This document shows positions 43,562-53,240 of a stretch of DNA of 64,000 nt, piece by piece. Location: the NCBI GenBank assembly GCA_965243755.1, contig CBDEVW010000003.1, forward strand, positions 620,001 to 684,000, read 5' to 3'. The notes under the pieces were generated by a model that saw only the letters and a list, made by a program, of their open reading frames with translations, made no database searches and had not been told where the DNA came from. This DNA is from JANSWY01 sp965243755 (GTDB lineage: Bacteria > Bacteroidota > Bacteroidia > Cytophagales > Cyclobacteriaceae). Each line of letters opens with the position of its first letter. Position 1 is the stretch's first letter. Both the position numbers and the translations under genes were made by a program.

Positions 43562-44641
43562 ATGGGTAAAAAACTCTTTTTCACACCGGGACCCGCTCAG
43601 TTGTTTTATACAGTGGAGCAACATATCAAAACAGCATTGAAGGAAGACATTCCTTCCATATCGCACCGTAGCAATCAATTCCAAAACACCTTTGTGTACA
43701 CAGTAGATGCCATCAGGGCACTTCTGAATGTTCCTGAAGATTATCGCATTGTATTTACCGGTTCAGCCACTGAGGTCTGGGAAAGGGCCATTCAAAACCT
43801 GGTAAAGAAAAGCAGTCACCATTTCGTCAATGGATCGTTCTCGAAGAGATTCTATGAAATTGCCCAGGCCTACCATATTGAAGCAACGATAGAAGATAAA
43901 AGTTATGGTGGTGCCTTTTCACTAGAGGTTCCCGGAAATCCAGAATTAATAGCGATTACTCAAAATGAAACCAGCATTGGTTTTAATTTTCCCCATGAAG
44001 AGATCAAACATGTCAGGGACAATAATCCTGAAAGTTTACTTGCTATCGACATGGTGAGTTGTACACCGGCAGTACCGCTTGATTTAAACCTGGTAGACCT
44101 GGCTTATTTTTCTGTACAAAAGAGTTTTGGGCTTCCTGCTGGATTGGGGGTATGGATATTTAGCCCACGTTGTATCGAAAAAGCTCAAAAACTTGAAGCT
44201 GAGGGTCATATTACCGGATCGTATCACACCATCACGCAGCTCCTGAAGTATGCTGAAAAGAACCAGACTCCTGAGACACCCAATGTACTATACATTTATC
44301 TGTTGGGCCAGGTAGCAAATGATATGCTGCAAAGAGGCCTCAAGCAAATTCAAAATGACACAGTATATAAATCGACGATTCTCTATCAAATGATGAAAAC
44401 CTGCGAATGGATTTCGCCATTCATAGAGCAGGATAAATACCAATCGAAAACCGTAGCTGTGGGGGAAATTAATGGGGCAACACCTTCAGAAATTATTGCC
44501 TACGGGCAGGAAAAAGCAATGGTAATAGGGTCGGGTTATGGGCCATATAAAGAAGAGCATATACGAATTGCCAACTTCCCAACGCACAGCAGAGAACAGG
44601 TTGAAATGTTGGTTGATCACCTAATGAAATTCTCAAAATAA
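43562..44641 (+). CDS. Class V aminotransferase, SerC-like
   Basis: A 359-residue PLP enzyme. The Schiff-base Lys187 is in FSVQKSFGLPAG, a motif shared with phosphoserine aminotransferase; the phosphate-binding end (GATPSEIIAYGQEKAMVIGSG) is also similar. The opening FFTPGPAQL is found in SerC and alanine-glyoxylate aminotransferases. With the SerB-SerA fusion in this window it would complete serine synthesis. It lacks some classical SerC residues (the Arg-rich end), so another class V activity is possible. Confidence 0.8.
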   Translation: MGKKLFFTPGPAQLFYTVEQHIKTALKEDIPSISHRSNQFQNTFVYTVDAIRALLNVPEDYRIVFTGSATEVWERAIQNLVKKSSHHFVNGSFSKRFYEIAQAYHIEATIEDKSYGGAFSLEVPGNPELIAITQNETSIGFNFPHEEIKHVRDNNPESLLAIDMVSCTPAVPLDLNLVDLAYFSVQKSFGLPAGLGVWIFSPRCIEKAQKLEAEGHITGSYHTITQLLKYAEKNQTPETPNVLYIYLLGQVANDMLQRGLKQIQNDTVYKSTILYQMMKTCEWISPFIEQDKYQSKTVAVGEINGATPSEIIAYGQEKAMVIGSGYGPYKEEHIRIANFPTHSREQVEMLVDHLMKFSK

Positions 44642-44711
44642 GGGTGTAAAAAGTAATGGGAAGATTGATGAAAATTGTCGGAATAATTCCAGACTCTTAG
44701 AGAATCCCTGC

Positions 44712-44735
44712 TACCTTTGCACCTGCTTACCAAAG
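44712..44735 (+). promoter_or_regulatory. Promoter -7 element with overlapping inverted repeat, universal stress gene
   Basis: TACCTTTG (44712-44719) matches TAnnTTTG, 26 bases before the ATG. No TTTG lies 19-21 bases upstream. CCTTTG pairs with a CAAAGG 11 bases further on, so an operator or hairpin may overlap the start of transcription. Confidence 0.45.
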
Positions 44736-44745
44736 GCACCTAGTT

Positions 44746-45660
44746 ATGTACAAATTCAGGAAGATACTTGTAGCACTGGATAATAGTTCGATGGATGAGA
44801 AACTGATCTCTGCAGCTTCTTATATCTGTGAAAGATCTGACTCCACGGATGTCTATTTCACCAACATTATTATGGATGTGGAAATACCATCTCAACTGCA
44901 AAAACAGTTTCCTGATTTGCTGGATAATGCCATCAAAGATCGGGAGAAAGAGATTGCTGAAAGGGTGAAAAAGTTCTTTATCCCCGAAACAGCCAAGATC
45001 CATATCCAGGTACAGAAAGGACACATCCTGAAAGACTTGCTTCAATTGTCAGACAAGGAGGACATTGACCTGATCGTTGTAGGAAGGAAGGATAAGAAAG
45101 ACGGAGGAATACTCAATACACGTCTCGCCCGAAGAGCAAGTTGCTCTTTGCTGATCGTTCCAACTGGTGCCAAAATTCAGTCTGAGAAGATATTGGTGCC
45201 AGTGGATTTCTCTGAGTACTCCGAGCTCGCTCTTGAAAAAGCAGTGGATATTGCCAGTTTTACCGATGCTAAGATCATCACACAAAATGTGTATCAGGTA
45301 CCTGTGGGTTATCATTATTCAGGAAAGAGCTTCGATGAGTTTGCAAAGGTCATGGAAGAAAACGCTCGTAAGGATTTCACGGCTTTTGTGAATAAAATTA
45401 AACTCCCTAAGGCTAACATTGAACAAATGTATACCCTTGTGAAGGAGGAAGACAATATCATGACGGATGTGTACAAAACCGCCTTAAAGGTCAACGCTGA
45501 CATCATGATTGTAGGGGCCAAAGGTAGAACAGCCGCAACTGCTCTTTTCATTGGAAGCAAGGCAGAAAAGCTTGTTCAGATCAATGAGAAAATCCCACTT
45601 CTTGTGGTACGTCCCAAAGGCCAGAATGCTGGTATCATTGACTACCTACGAGAACTTTAA
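44746..45660 (+). CDS. Tandem universal stress protein (UspA family)
   Basis: A 304-residue protein with two Usp domains (about 4-143 and 148-292). Each keeps the opening (KILVALD; KILVPVDFSE) and the late nucleotide-binding strand. The first domain has a poor ATP motif (VGRKDKKDGG); the second has VGAKGRTAATALFIGSKAE, close to G-x2-G-x9-G-S, so probably only the second binds ATP. Usp proteins help survival under stress; their targets are usually unknown. It stands alone. Confidence 0.9.
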   Translation: MYKFRKILVALDNSSMDEKLISAASYICERSDSTDVYFTNIIMDVEIPSQLQKQFPDLLDNAIKDREKEIAERVKKFFIPETAKIHIQVQKGHILKDLLQLSDKEDIDLIVVGRKDKKDGGILNTRLARRASCSLLIVPTGAKIQSEKILVPVDFSEYSELALEKAVDIASFTDAKIITQNVYQVPVGYHYSGKSFDEFAKVMEENARKDFTAFVNKIKLPKANIEQMYTLVKEEDNIMTDVYKTALKVNADIMIVGAKGRTAATALFIGSKAEKLVQINEKIPLLVVRPKGQNAGIIDYLREL

Positions 45661-45670
45661 GCATCAAGAA

Positions 45671-46594
45671 CTAATAGAAGTCATTATTGATTGGAAGCTT
45701 GTCTGTAAATTGCCCTAGCCATTCACGCGCAATGGATAAAGCGTTCGGATAATCTTGCGTAACGATCTGATCATCCTGAATCTCGAGCGGAAAACCATCC
45801 AAAACTGGTGCAAGCAACTCCATTACCCTGTAGGCACAGGTAATACGTCCCTCAATTTCCATGTCTGCTGGCCTACAGTCTAAACTCTCCCTCATGAGTA
45901 ATTCCTTGAGGTAGCTAAATCCTTTTGCTGATCTGCTGTAAACAAGATCTGGCAATACATCATACACTAGTGCATCATCTACTGGCAATCTTTTGATCCT
46001 GTTGACTATATAGTCTTCATATGTTGGATCACCAACCCTCACCATGGCCAGTCTCACATTCCATCTTGTGATGTTTGATATTGTATCTGTCTGTTCCAGC
46101 AATTTTAGGACTTTTATTGTACCCTCGTGATTGATGTAACCTGCCAGTCTGATAAGCTTGTCGAGGTGTTGAATATTAGTTTGTATCTTATTCAGGATCA
46201 ATTGCCTGGAATCGACGGAAAATTCATCCCTTTCAAAATTTTTAAGGTAGGCAATGGTATTTCCGATAATTCCACCATCCTGATCATTCAGCCCCTTGCT
46301 CAACAGTGCTGTTAATTTGACTCTATTTGCTTTGCTGGGTGTAAAATCCCGCATCGTTTTAATCATCCAATAGCAATTCCTCCTTACCTCAACAACCGAA
46401 TCACTGAGGTTGCTGCGAATGATGTTTAATGCACCTGAAAAATCCTCCACCCCTTCAAACTGTGTTCTTGACAAATAAGCGTAATCTCCATTGCGGGTCC
46501 CATCTATGGACTGTTGTACCAGCTCTTGAAAGGATTGTGCGCAGATGTGTTGGGTAAATGATAATAAGATCAGAATAGGGATGATATTTTTCAT
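45671..46594 (-). CDS. Hypothetical secreted protein with HEAT-like helical repeats
   Basis: A 307-residue protein with a clear signal peptide (residues 1-19, ending CAQ). The rest is helical with repeated patterns (NIIRSNLSDSVVEVRRNCYWM, then LLSKGLNDQDGGIIGNTIAYL) resembling HEAT repeats, which serve as binding scaffolds. No enzyme motif. It converges on the stress-protein gene with a 10-base gap. I do not recognise the family. Confidence 0.65.
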   Translation of the reverse strand: MKNIIPILILLSFTQHICAQSFQELVQQSIDGTRNGDYAYLSRTQFEGVEDFSGALNIIRSNLSDSVVEVRRNCYWMIKTMRDFTPSKANRVKLTALLSKGLNDQDGGIIGNTIAYLKNFERDEFSVDSRQLILNKIQTNIQHLDKLIRLAGYINHEGTIKVLKLLEQTDTISNITRWNVRLAMVRVGDPTYEDYIVNRIKRLPVDDALVYDVLPDLVYSRSAKGFSYLKELLMRESLDCRPADMEIEGRITCAYRVMELLAPVLDGFPLEIQDDQIVTQDYPNALSIAREWLGQFTDKLPINNDFY

Positions 46595-46795
46595 GTGTAT
46601 ATAATTTTGATTTTAACGGTCACATGGAATTCGCAGTAGCTGAAATCTAACCGGTTATGCATTTCTAACCTCAATATTCACCACGGTTGGTATGTGCTAA
46701 CTTATGCTCATTTCATGGCGCCAATTTATTAAAATAAAGTCTAATGATACTGGAGTGACAACAACCCATTATGAGAACTTTGCTAACTTCGCGTA

Positions 46796-48652
46796 ATGGC
46801 TACTGTGCTACTTGTGACACCTCCCTTTACGCAGCTCAATACACCTTATCCAGCAACTATGTACCTTAAAGGTTTTCTGGATAGTAAAGGAATTCCTACG
46901 CACCAATGTGATCTCAGCATTGAACTTTTTACCAGAATCTTCACGAAAGATTTTATCCGATATGTATTTGATGAGGTTTCTCAAAATGAAGAGATCGTAT
47001 ACCCTGAAGTTTGGGAGCAACAGGAGTCTTACATCAACAAAGTAGATGCAGTGGTTAAATACCTTCAGCATCATGAGGTTACGCTTGCACACCTTATCAA
47101 TCACAGCAGCTTTTTACCAGCCGCTCACAGGTTCGATCCTGATGTTGATTTTGATGAATGGGCCTTTGGAAATCTGGGTATACTGGATCGTGCAAAGCAC
47201 CGGGCAACTCTATTTATTGAAGAATTAGGAGACTTTATCCAGGCTAATGTGGATGAGTTTTTCGGGTTCACCAAATATGCCGAACAAATAGGTGCTTCCG
47301 CCAGCAGCTTTGATAAAATCGATGAGTTTTTGCAGTATCAACCTAATATCGTTGAAGAACAACTGATTGCGCTGCTGGAACAACACCTGCACCGGGCAAA
47401 ACCTGATCTTGTGGGAATCACGGTACCATTTCCCGGTAACCTGTTTGCCGCACTCAGAATTGGTCAGCACATTAAATACCATCACCCAAAAATCAAAGTG
47501 GCGCTGGGAGGAGGATACTGCAATACTGAACTAAGGTCCCTCAATGATCCGAGGGTTTTCGGGTTTGTAGATTTTATCACCCTCGATGATGGTGAATCGC
47601 CACTACTACAACTGGTTCGTTTGCTCGACAATGAGATTCAGGAAGATCAACTGGAACGAACATTTTTACTGGGTAATAACAATCAGGTCAGGTATCAAAA
47701 CAAAATCCCAAACACCATCTATCATCACAGTAAATTACCAGTTCCAAGTTATGAAGGACTGCCGCTTACAAATTACCTCTCCTTTTTGGATGTCAAAAAC
47801 CCTATGCACCGTTTGTGGAGTGATGGGCGCTGGAATAAGTTGACAGTTTCTCATGGCTGCTACTGGATGCAATGTTCATTTTGTGATGTTACGCTTGATT
47901 ACATCGGCAACTACCAAAACACCACCGCTGATAACCTGGTTGACAAAATTGAACTTCTCATTAATCAAACCGGGCATACCGGATTTCATTTTGTGGATGA
48001 GGCGGCACCCCCAAAAATGCTGAAAGCATTGGCTGAAAAGCTGATTGAACGGCAGGTTCACATTACCTGGTGGACCAACATCCGTTTTGAAAAAACATTC
48101 ACGCCCGAACTATGCGAACTTCTGGCACAATCCGGATGTATTGCAGTGACAGGTGGATTGGAAGTGGCGTCTGATCGCCTACTGCAAAAAATGAAAAAAG
48201 GAGTAGACATTGCCCAGGTCGCCAGGGTAACACAGGCATTTTCTTCCAATGACATCATGGTTCATGCCTACCTGATGTATGGTTTTCCTACACAAACCGA
48301 ACAGGAAACCATCGATGCGCTTGAAGTTGTAAGACAGCTTTTTGAGAACGGACTTGTGCACTCAGCATTTTGGCACCTGTTTACAACCACCGCCCATAGT
48401 CCTGTAGGCCTTGATCCAGAGGGTTTTCAAATTGAGATTACCGGGCCAGCATTTGGTGGGTTCGCCCAAAATGACCTGCAACATATTGACCCTCAGGGAG
48501 CCGATCATCAAAAGTTTGGACCAGGTCTGAACCTTGCCCTCCAGAACTACCTCAACGGTGTGGGATTTGATATAGCTCTACAAGAGTGGTTTGATTTTGA
48601 GGTTCCCCCGACTACACATCCAGTAGATTTAATCAGAAGTTTTATTACATAG
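46796..48652 (+). CDS. B12-binding-domain radical SAM protein
   Basis: A 618-residue radical SAM enzyme. A cobalamin-binding-like domain sits at about 200-280 (DLVGITVPFPGN, then VALGGGYCN). The cluster-binding Cys are Cys355, Cys360 and Cys363 in GCYWMQCSFCD, that is C-x4-C-x2-C instead of C-x3-C-x2-C. The barrel continues with GFHFVDEAAPP, TWWTNIRFEKTF and GGLEVASDRLLQKMKKG. This subgroup often acts on lipids or natural products, but the substrate cannot be read here. No operon partners. Confidence 0.88.
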   Translation: MATVLLVTPPFTQLNTPYPATMYLKGFLDSKGIPTHQCDLSIELFTRIFTKDFIRYVFDEVSQNEEIVYPEVWEQQESYINKVDAVVKYLQHHEVTLAHLINHSSFLPAAHRFDPDVDFDEWAFGNLGILDRAKHRATLFIEELGDFIQANVDEFFGFTKYAEQIGASASSFDKIDEFLQYQPNIVEEQLIALLEQHLHRAKPDLVGITVPFPGNLFAALRIGQHIKYHHPKIKVALGGGYCNTELRSLNDPRVFGFVDFITLDDGESPLLQLVRLLDNEIQEDQLERTFLLGNNNQVRYQNKIPNTIYHHSKLPVPSYEGLPLTNYLSFLDVKNPMHRLWSDGRWNKLTVSHGCYWMQCSFCDVTLDYIGNYQNTTADNLVDKIELLINQTGHTGFHFVDEAAPPKMLKALAEKLIERQVHITWWTNIRFEKTFTPELCELLAQSGCIAVTGGLEVASDRLLQKMKKGVDIAQVARVTQAFSSNDIMVHAYLMYGFPTQTEQETIDALEVVRQLFENGLVHSAFWHLFTTTAHSPVGLDPEGFQIEITGPAFGGFAQNDLQHIDPQGADHQKFGPGLNLALQNYLNGVGFDIALQEWFDFEVPPTTHPVDLIRSFIT

Positions 48653-48665
48653 ATTTTAGCCCAGT

Positions 48666-49199
48666 TTACTCCGGTACATCTATACCCAGCTTTTTAAGAA
48701 TTCGCCTGGTCAGGTCATGTTCTACCGGTCCTTTCAGGATGATCGAAACACCATTACCATCAACACTATTGAGAATGTAATCATAGCCTCCCTCCTTTTG
48801 GATTTGACCCAGCACTCCATCCAGTTTATCCAAAATAGGTTGAAGCAGTTCTTCCCTTTTGGTCAACAATTTATTTTCTGAATCCTGAGACGCTTTATCA
48901 TATTCTGATTGCAATCTATTGATCTCTTGCTCCATGTTTCTCAATTGCGGATCATTCTGATTGGCCTGGTATGTTTCCTGATACGTATTGTACTTGTCCT
49001 TGATGTAATTTTCTTTCGCACGGAGACTCTCGGCCAGCTTGTTTTGATAGGCCCTTAAGGCCTTATTCATGGCGTGAGACTCAGGCATGTATGTAAGGAT
49101 CAACTCAATGTTGGCATAACCTATTTTTAAGTTTTGGGCATTATTGTGATGAATGAACAGAACTGAGACGATCGTGAGCAACAATATTTTGCGAAGCAT
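48666..49199 (-). CDS. OmpH/Skp-family periplasmic chaperone
   Basis: A 177-residue protein with signal peptide (1-21) and long coiled-coil arms (about 45-120; SEYDKASQDSENKLLTKREE). The start of the mature part (KIGYANIELIL) and the end (YDYILNSVDGNGVSIIL) match the OmpH core. Skp-like proteins hold unfolded outer-membrane proteins. Usually several copies lie next to bamA in Bacteroidota; here it stands alone, converging on the radical SAM gene. Confidence 0.9.
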   Translation of the reverse strand: MLRKILLLTIVSVLFIHHNNAQNLKIGYANIELILTYMPESHAMNKALRAYQNKLAESLRAKENYIKDKYNTYQETYQANQNDPQLRNMEQEINRLQSEYDKASQDSENKLLTKREELLQPILDKLDGVLGQIQKEGGYDYILNSVDGNGVSIILKGPVEHDLTRRILKKLGIDVPE

Positions 49200-49323
49200 G
49201 GGATATATTTTTGTTTAGTATCAGATTTATGAATTCAAGATATATAAAAATAGTTGTACAATGAATCAATACTTGTTGATAATCGTTTTAACTTAGTACC
49301 AGATAAGAAATATAAATTCCCAA

Positions 49324-49809
49324 ATGGAACCACTTAAAAACATTAAAAGTTACAAAGACCTTTCATTCGATCGATCCAACAGGCGCTTTTCATTTCAGGA
49401 ACTGGCAAAGTCTAAGAAGATGAAAAATGAATTCAAAAGCCTGATCGAGTATGATGGTGCGAGTGAGTTGCAGATCAGTGGATCCATTTTGACGATCATT
49501 CCGGGACTTACGGGATTGACTATTCCTACGCTTCTGGAATTACTAAACATCAGCAAGTCTACTTTTTACAGGACCAAAGAACAGAAGTACCTGGAACCGA
49601 TTACCGCAGACAGGTTATCAGCCCTATTAAAACTTTACGAAAAGGGAGTTGAGGCATTTGACGGGGACAAGGATGATTTTGATGAGTGGCTGGAAACCAG
49701 AATTCCAAACCTTGGAGACGAGCGTCCTATTGACCTCTTGAAGACGGAAACAGGAAGAAATGCTGTCAATGAAGCCATTGCCCGTATTGCTCACAACATC
49801 TACGGTTAA
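49324..49809 (+). CDS. Antitoxin of the Xre/ParS (DUF2384) type
   Basis: A 161-residue antitoxin. An Xre-like helix-turn-helix (about 65-95; GLTIPTLLELLNISKSTFYR) precedes the DUF2384/MbcA/ParS toxin-binding domain (about 100-160), which ends in the usual LLKTETGRNAVNEAIARI. It neutralises the RES toxin and probably represses its own promoter. Its TAA stop shares a base with the toxin start (TAATG at 49807), so the two are translationally coupled. Confidence 0.92.
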   Translation: MEPLKNIKSYKDLSFDRSNRRFSFQELAKSKKMKNEFKSLIEYDGASELQISGSILTIIPGLTGLTIPTLLELLNISKSTFYRTKEQKYLEPITADRLSALLKLYEKGVEAFDGDKDDFDEWLETRIPNLGDERPIDLLKTETGRNAVNEAIARIAHNIYG

Positions 49810-50267
49810 TGCTGATATATAGGATTGAGCAGGCAAAATACAAGGATATTTTCCCTCCAAGAGGATCATTTTATGTGTCAGGCAGGTGGCATAAAAAAGG
49901 TGCATGGGTAGTTTACTGCTCAGAAAATATTGCGCTCGCGAAACTGGAAGTATTGGCCAACTCGGGACAGAAACTTCCGAATAACTGCGTTTTGAAAGTA
50001 CTTGAAATCTCCAAGAATGCACCGCTCGCCAAAATACAAATCAGTGATCTGCCAGAGGACTGGTTTCATTTCCCGGCACCTCATCAACTGGCAGAAATGA
50101 CTCAGAATCTGATCAACTCTAAAATGTTTGTGGGGGCCATTGTACCATCAGTTCACTCATGGCGAGAACGAAACTTCCTATTATTTCCGGACTTTCCGGA
50201 TTTCGATCAGTATGTCAAAGAGGTTGAGATCGAGGAGGCTTATTTTGATAAACGGTTGAAAGGCTAA
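49809..50267 (+). CDS. RES-domain toxin
   Basis: A 152-residue RES toxin. RES domains degrade NAD+ in characterised systems. The conserved Arg (YRI near residue 5), the GRWHKKG and YCSENIALAKLE stretches and the late Ser (AIVPSVHSW) are present. Full length with no break, so it should be active when not bound by the antitoxin upstream. Either a genomic-stability or phage-defence role is possible. Confidence 0.92.
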   Translation: MLIYRIEQAKYKDIFPPRGSFYVSGRWHKKGAWVVYCSENIALAKLEVLANSGQKLPNNCVLKVLEISKNAPLAKIQISDLPEDWFHFPAPHQLAEMTQNLINSKMFVGAIVPSVHSWRERNFLLFPDFPDFDQYVKEVEIEEAYFDKRLKG

Positions 50268-50454
50268 AGTCGACAATATAGACACCCAGTTAGGCTGCCA
50301 TTCACCTATCGCCCTTCCCCTGGTTACAACCACATCTTCGTACGATTGCAAACTAACGAAGTGGTGATCAATTGCGGATATTTACCATTGGCTTTCTGCA
50401 TCCACACCCAAATGGATATTTTTTTGTGAACCCATCAATCATTATTTTGGGGTT

Positions 50455-52134
50455 ATGAAATTACGCACCTATCCCTACTTCCTGTTGGTATTCGTTTTGT
50501 TTTCAATTGCCACTGCGCCTACCCATGGGCAACCAACTATAGAAACGGCATTCTTTCAGGCATTTCTCATCAAGAACGACAGTGTAAGGAGGTATGTAAG
50601 CAAATCTCTGCAATTCGATTACCAAAAGGTAAGTCAATCACCTCACGTGAAGGCATTGGATCCTTCTAAACTAATGGCTACAGACAGCAGGTATTTTGTA
50701 GTATTCTATTTTTTTGATGCTGACAGTAATCTCATTGAAATAGAGCGTACCGGATATGACAAAGTCTACCTGGATGTAGTGTACAATAGTCATAGAAATG
50801 GCAATACAAGGAGAAAGCACAAACAGCTTACCATCTTATCTACCAAGGACAAATATGCCGGTTGCATTGCCCTGGATGCCCTGGATAGGATATACAGGCC
50901 CCACCCACTCACCATACAATTACGAAAAAAGTCCGGACACCAATTGGAATTGGTCAGTGACCAGTTAAACTATGCCTCATATCCCTACGACCTGGACAAA
51001 GAGTCTGCACTTGAAACATGGCTAAATGTTTATCATCCCCCCAATGACACTCCCATTCTGGAAACATACCTTCATGAAATGGTGAGGGCCAATTACCATT
51101 CCATGTATGTAGGAGTTCCTTATTTCAATTACTTTAAACCAAAGCCTTCCCCCAGGCTGGAGGATAACGAAGGTGGCAATCCTTTTCCGTTTCTTTTGGA
51201 AGGTAATCTATCCATGCCCTTCACATTAATTGAAGGACGAAAAGACCAAAGTCGGTTTCTCAGGTCATTTAGTGTTTCCCTGGACCCGGAATTTACCTGG
51301 CGAGTTACTACCGATAAGACCTCCGCTCCCATTTTGCCCCTAAATACCAAAGTCGGCTTTAGCTTTAATAAGTCATTTATTGCGAATAAAGCATTTCGCT
51401 ATAATAAAGAGGATCTTGCTAAACCAATTAAACTGGATTCCATTAAAAACCTGTCAGCATGGCAACTCAGTGCTCAACTCATGCATTCGTCCAATGGACA
51501 GGACGAGGGAGTCTGGACCGATAGCACGGAAAGCAGAATTGACTACCGGACAGGTAATTTCAGTACTAATTTCCTAAAAATTGGATTGAACTATAATTCA
51601 TTATCCAGTAACTATCAGCTGTGGAGCTTTGGAGTTGCCGCCAGTCTTCATGGTCGCTTATTGATAGCAGAATTTGAGGAAACACAAGCCTCCAGGTATG
51701 GACGATTGCACCTTCACAATTTTATCCAATGGCGGTCTAAACCAAAATATTTCAGGAATGCCAGATCGAGTAGCCTGGATAGCCTGGGTCTTGTGAAGGT
51801 GACTGTACCAGCCTTTATTGAGCACGTTATCAGACTGGATTCTGACATTGCCTTTTTCAATGTAAATAACTATCAAAGACACCTTGACGGGTTGTCACAC
51901 TCCAGCAGAAGGTTTAATATAAGATTACGCTATACGGTTAACTTTCTCCGATACAAATCGACCGGTATCTTCGCACAGGCTCATTTCGGAAGAGATTATC
52001 TGAACATTCGGTACCATTTGTTTGGGTATTCCTTAATGGCGGGAGTTGCCTACACACTCAATAAAAGGACACCAAAAAAATGGCAGTATAGAAAAATCCT
52101 GGAACATGCTCACAAAAATTACACATCCAACTGA
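50455..52134 (+). CDS. Secreted protein with possible PldA-like outer-membrane barrel
   Basis: A 559-residue protein with a signal peptide (about 1-25). The N-terminal part (to about 240) is not recognised. From about 250 on, amphipathic strands alternate as in a barrel (FSVSLDPEFTWRV, then STNFLKIGLNYNS, then FGVAASLHG). LMHSSNGQ at 342-349 matches the active-site HxSNG of outer-membrane phospholipase A (His344, Ser346), where His and Ser act with an Asn. The match is short and I hold it with caution. It stands alone between the toxin pair and the DUF4382 gene. Confidence 0.5.
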   Translation: MKLRTYPYFLLVFVLFSIATAPTHGQPTIETAFFQAFLIKNDSVRRYVSKSLQFDYQKVSQSPHVKALDPSKLMATDSRYFVVFYFFDADSNLIEIERTGYDKVYLDVVYNSHRNGNTRRKHKQLTILSTKDKYAGCIALDALDRIYRPHPLTIQLRKKSGHQLELVSDQLNYASYPYDLDKESALETWLNVYHPPNDTPILETYLHEMVRANYHSMYVGVPYFNYFKPKPSPRLEDNEGGNPFPFLLEGNLSMPFTLIEGRKDQSRFLRSFSVSLDPEFTWRVTTDKTSAPILPLNTKVGFSFNKSFIANKAFRYNKEDLAKPIKLDSIKNLSAWQLSAQLMHSSNGQDEGVWTDSTESRIDYRTGNFSTNFLKIGLNYNSLSSNYQLWSFGVAASLHGRLLIAEFEETQASRYGRLHLHNFIQWRSKPKYFRNARSSSLDSLGLVKVTVPAFIEHVIRLDSDIAFFNVNNYQRHLDGLSHSSRRFNIRLRYTVNFLRYKSTGIFAQAHFGRDYLNIRYHLFGYSLMAGVAYTLNKRTPKKWQYRKILEHAHKNYTSN

Positions 52135-52261
52135 ATGAGAATCAGTCAGTTACTCCATTAACTAATCTAGCAATAGCTACTCAAACTAAAAAATTGCAAT
52201 TTTCCAGTAGGAATTTGGACTTTCAGGCAGTTTTATAAGTAAACAATTATAGATCTAAGTT

Positions 52262-53047
52262 ATGAATACCAGATTAACCAGTTTATTTGTAATACTATTA
52301 TCCTTTTACCTGATGAGTTGTGGTGATGAATCAGGATCCGCATCTGTCCAGGTTGTGATGGTGGATGCCCCGGCTGCTTACGAAGCAGTCAATATATCCA
52401 TTGAAGATGTAAAATATAAGGTAGGAAGTGACACTTCTGATGGTGGCACCTGGACCTCTTTGGAAGGGTTCACCCCTGCGACTTATGACCTTTTAACACT
52501 TACCAACGGTGAAGAAGCCTTTTTAGGCGAATTGGAAATGGGTCAAGGGACTTTGGGGCAAATCAGATTGATTTTAGGCAGTGAGAACAGCCTTACCATT
52601 GATGGTCAGGAGCATGAGCTTAAGGTACCATCCGGTTCTAAAAGTGGTTTGAAACTAAATATCCATGAAGAGGTCCTGGAAGGAGTATCTTACAAATTGG
52701 TTTTGGATTTTGATGCTGCAAAATCCATTGTAGCTTCAGGAAATTCCGGCAACTACAATTTGAAACCTGTAATCCGAGCCTCAATGGAAGCCCAATCCGG
52801 CGCTATTTCCGGTATCTATTCACCGGCCGAAGTGAGTAGCGTTATCTATGCCATCATCGATACGGATAGTATTTCTACCTACCCAGATGAAGATGGTAGC
52901 TTCCTGATCCGGGCTTTGGAACCAGGAAATTATGCGGTAGCAGTAGTCCCTGACGAAGCATCCGGGTATACAGCTGAAACAGTCAGCAACGTGGAAGTAA
53001 CCGCGGGAAGTGTTACTGAAATGGATACTGTAAAAATTACCAATTAG
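52262..53047 (+). CDS. DUF4382 lipoprotein
   Basis: A 261-residue lipoprotein (signal ending LMSC, Cys20). Residues 28-175 are the DUF4382 domain (VVMVDAPAAYEAVNISIEDV, then LNIHEEVLEG). Residues 180-260 form a carboxypeptidase-regulatory-like beta domain (DEDGSFLIRALEPGNYAVAV). A surface or periplasmic binding role is likely; the function is unknown. It ends before a strong terminator. Confidence 0.85.
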   Translation: MNTRLTSLFVILLSFYLMSCGDESGSASVQVVMVDAPAAYEAVNISIEDVKYKVGSDTSDGGTWTSLEGFTPATYDLLTLTNGEEAFLGELEMGQGTLGQIRLILGSENSLTIDGQEHELKVPSGSKSGLKLNIHEEVLEGVSYKLVLDFDAAKSIVASGNSGNYNLKPVIRASMEAQSGAISGIYSPAEVSSVIYAIIDTDSISTYPDEDGSFLIRALEPGNYAVAVVPDEASGYTAETVSNVEVTAGSVTEMDTVKITN

Positions 53048-53073
53048 AAAGGTATTACGAATTAAAACTACTT

Positions 53074-53105
53074 AGTCAGCTGGCTCCTGCCGGCTGACTT
53101 TTTTA
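53074..53105 (+). terminator. Intrinsic terminator after the DUF4382 gene
   Basis: AGTCAGCTGG (53074-53083) pairs with CCGGCTGACT (53090-53099) with one wobble, loop of six, followed by seven T. Confidence 0.88.
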
Positions 53106-53145
53106 TTGCAACCATCCTATTTATCTTGTATAGATAATGCTTATC

Positions 53146-53240
53146 ATTACTTAAACAAAAATTAATCATATATTATCTGATTAGTTAAACAATAATTAAT
53201 GATATTCGTAGAGATTAGTTAAACAATAATTAATGATATC
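53146..53240 (+). repeat. Three copies of a 27-base A/T-rich repeat at 34-base period
   Basis: Copies begin at 53146, 53180 and 53214. The last two are identical over ATTAGTTAAACAATAATTAA and on to GATAT; the first differs at a few places. The third copy contains the ATG at 53233, so the start region of the permease gene is itself repeat sequence. Confidence 0.8.

Noticed and set aside
49206..49213. TATTTTTG as a promoter -7 element for the antitoxin gene
   Set aside because: No TTTG at the right distance, and it lies more than 100 bases before the start at the edge of the ompH gene.
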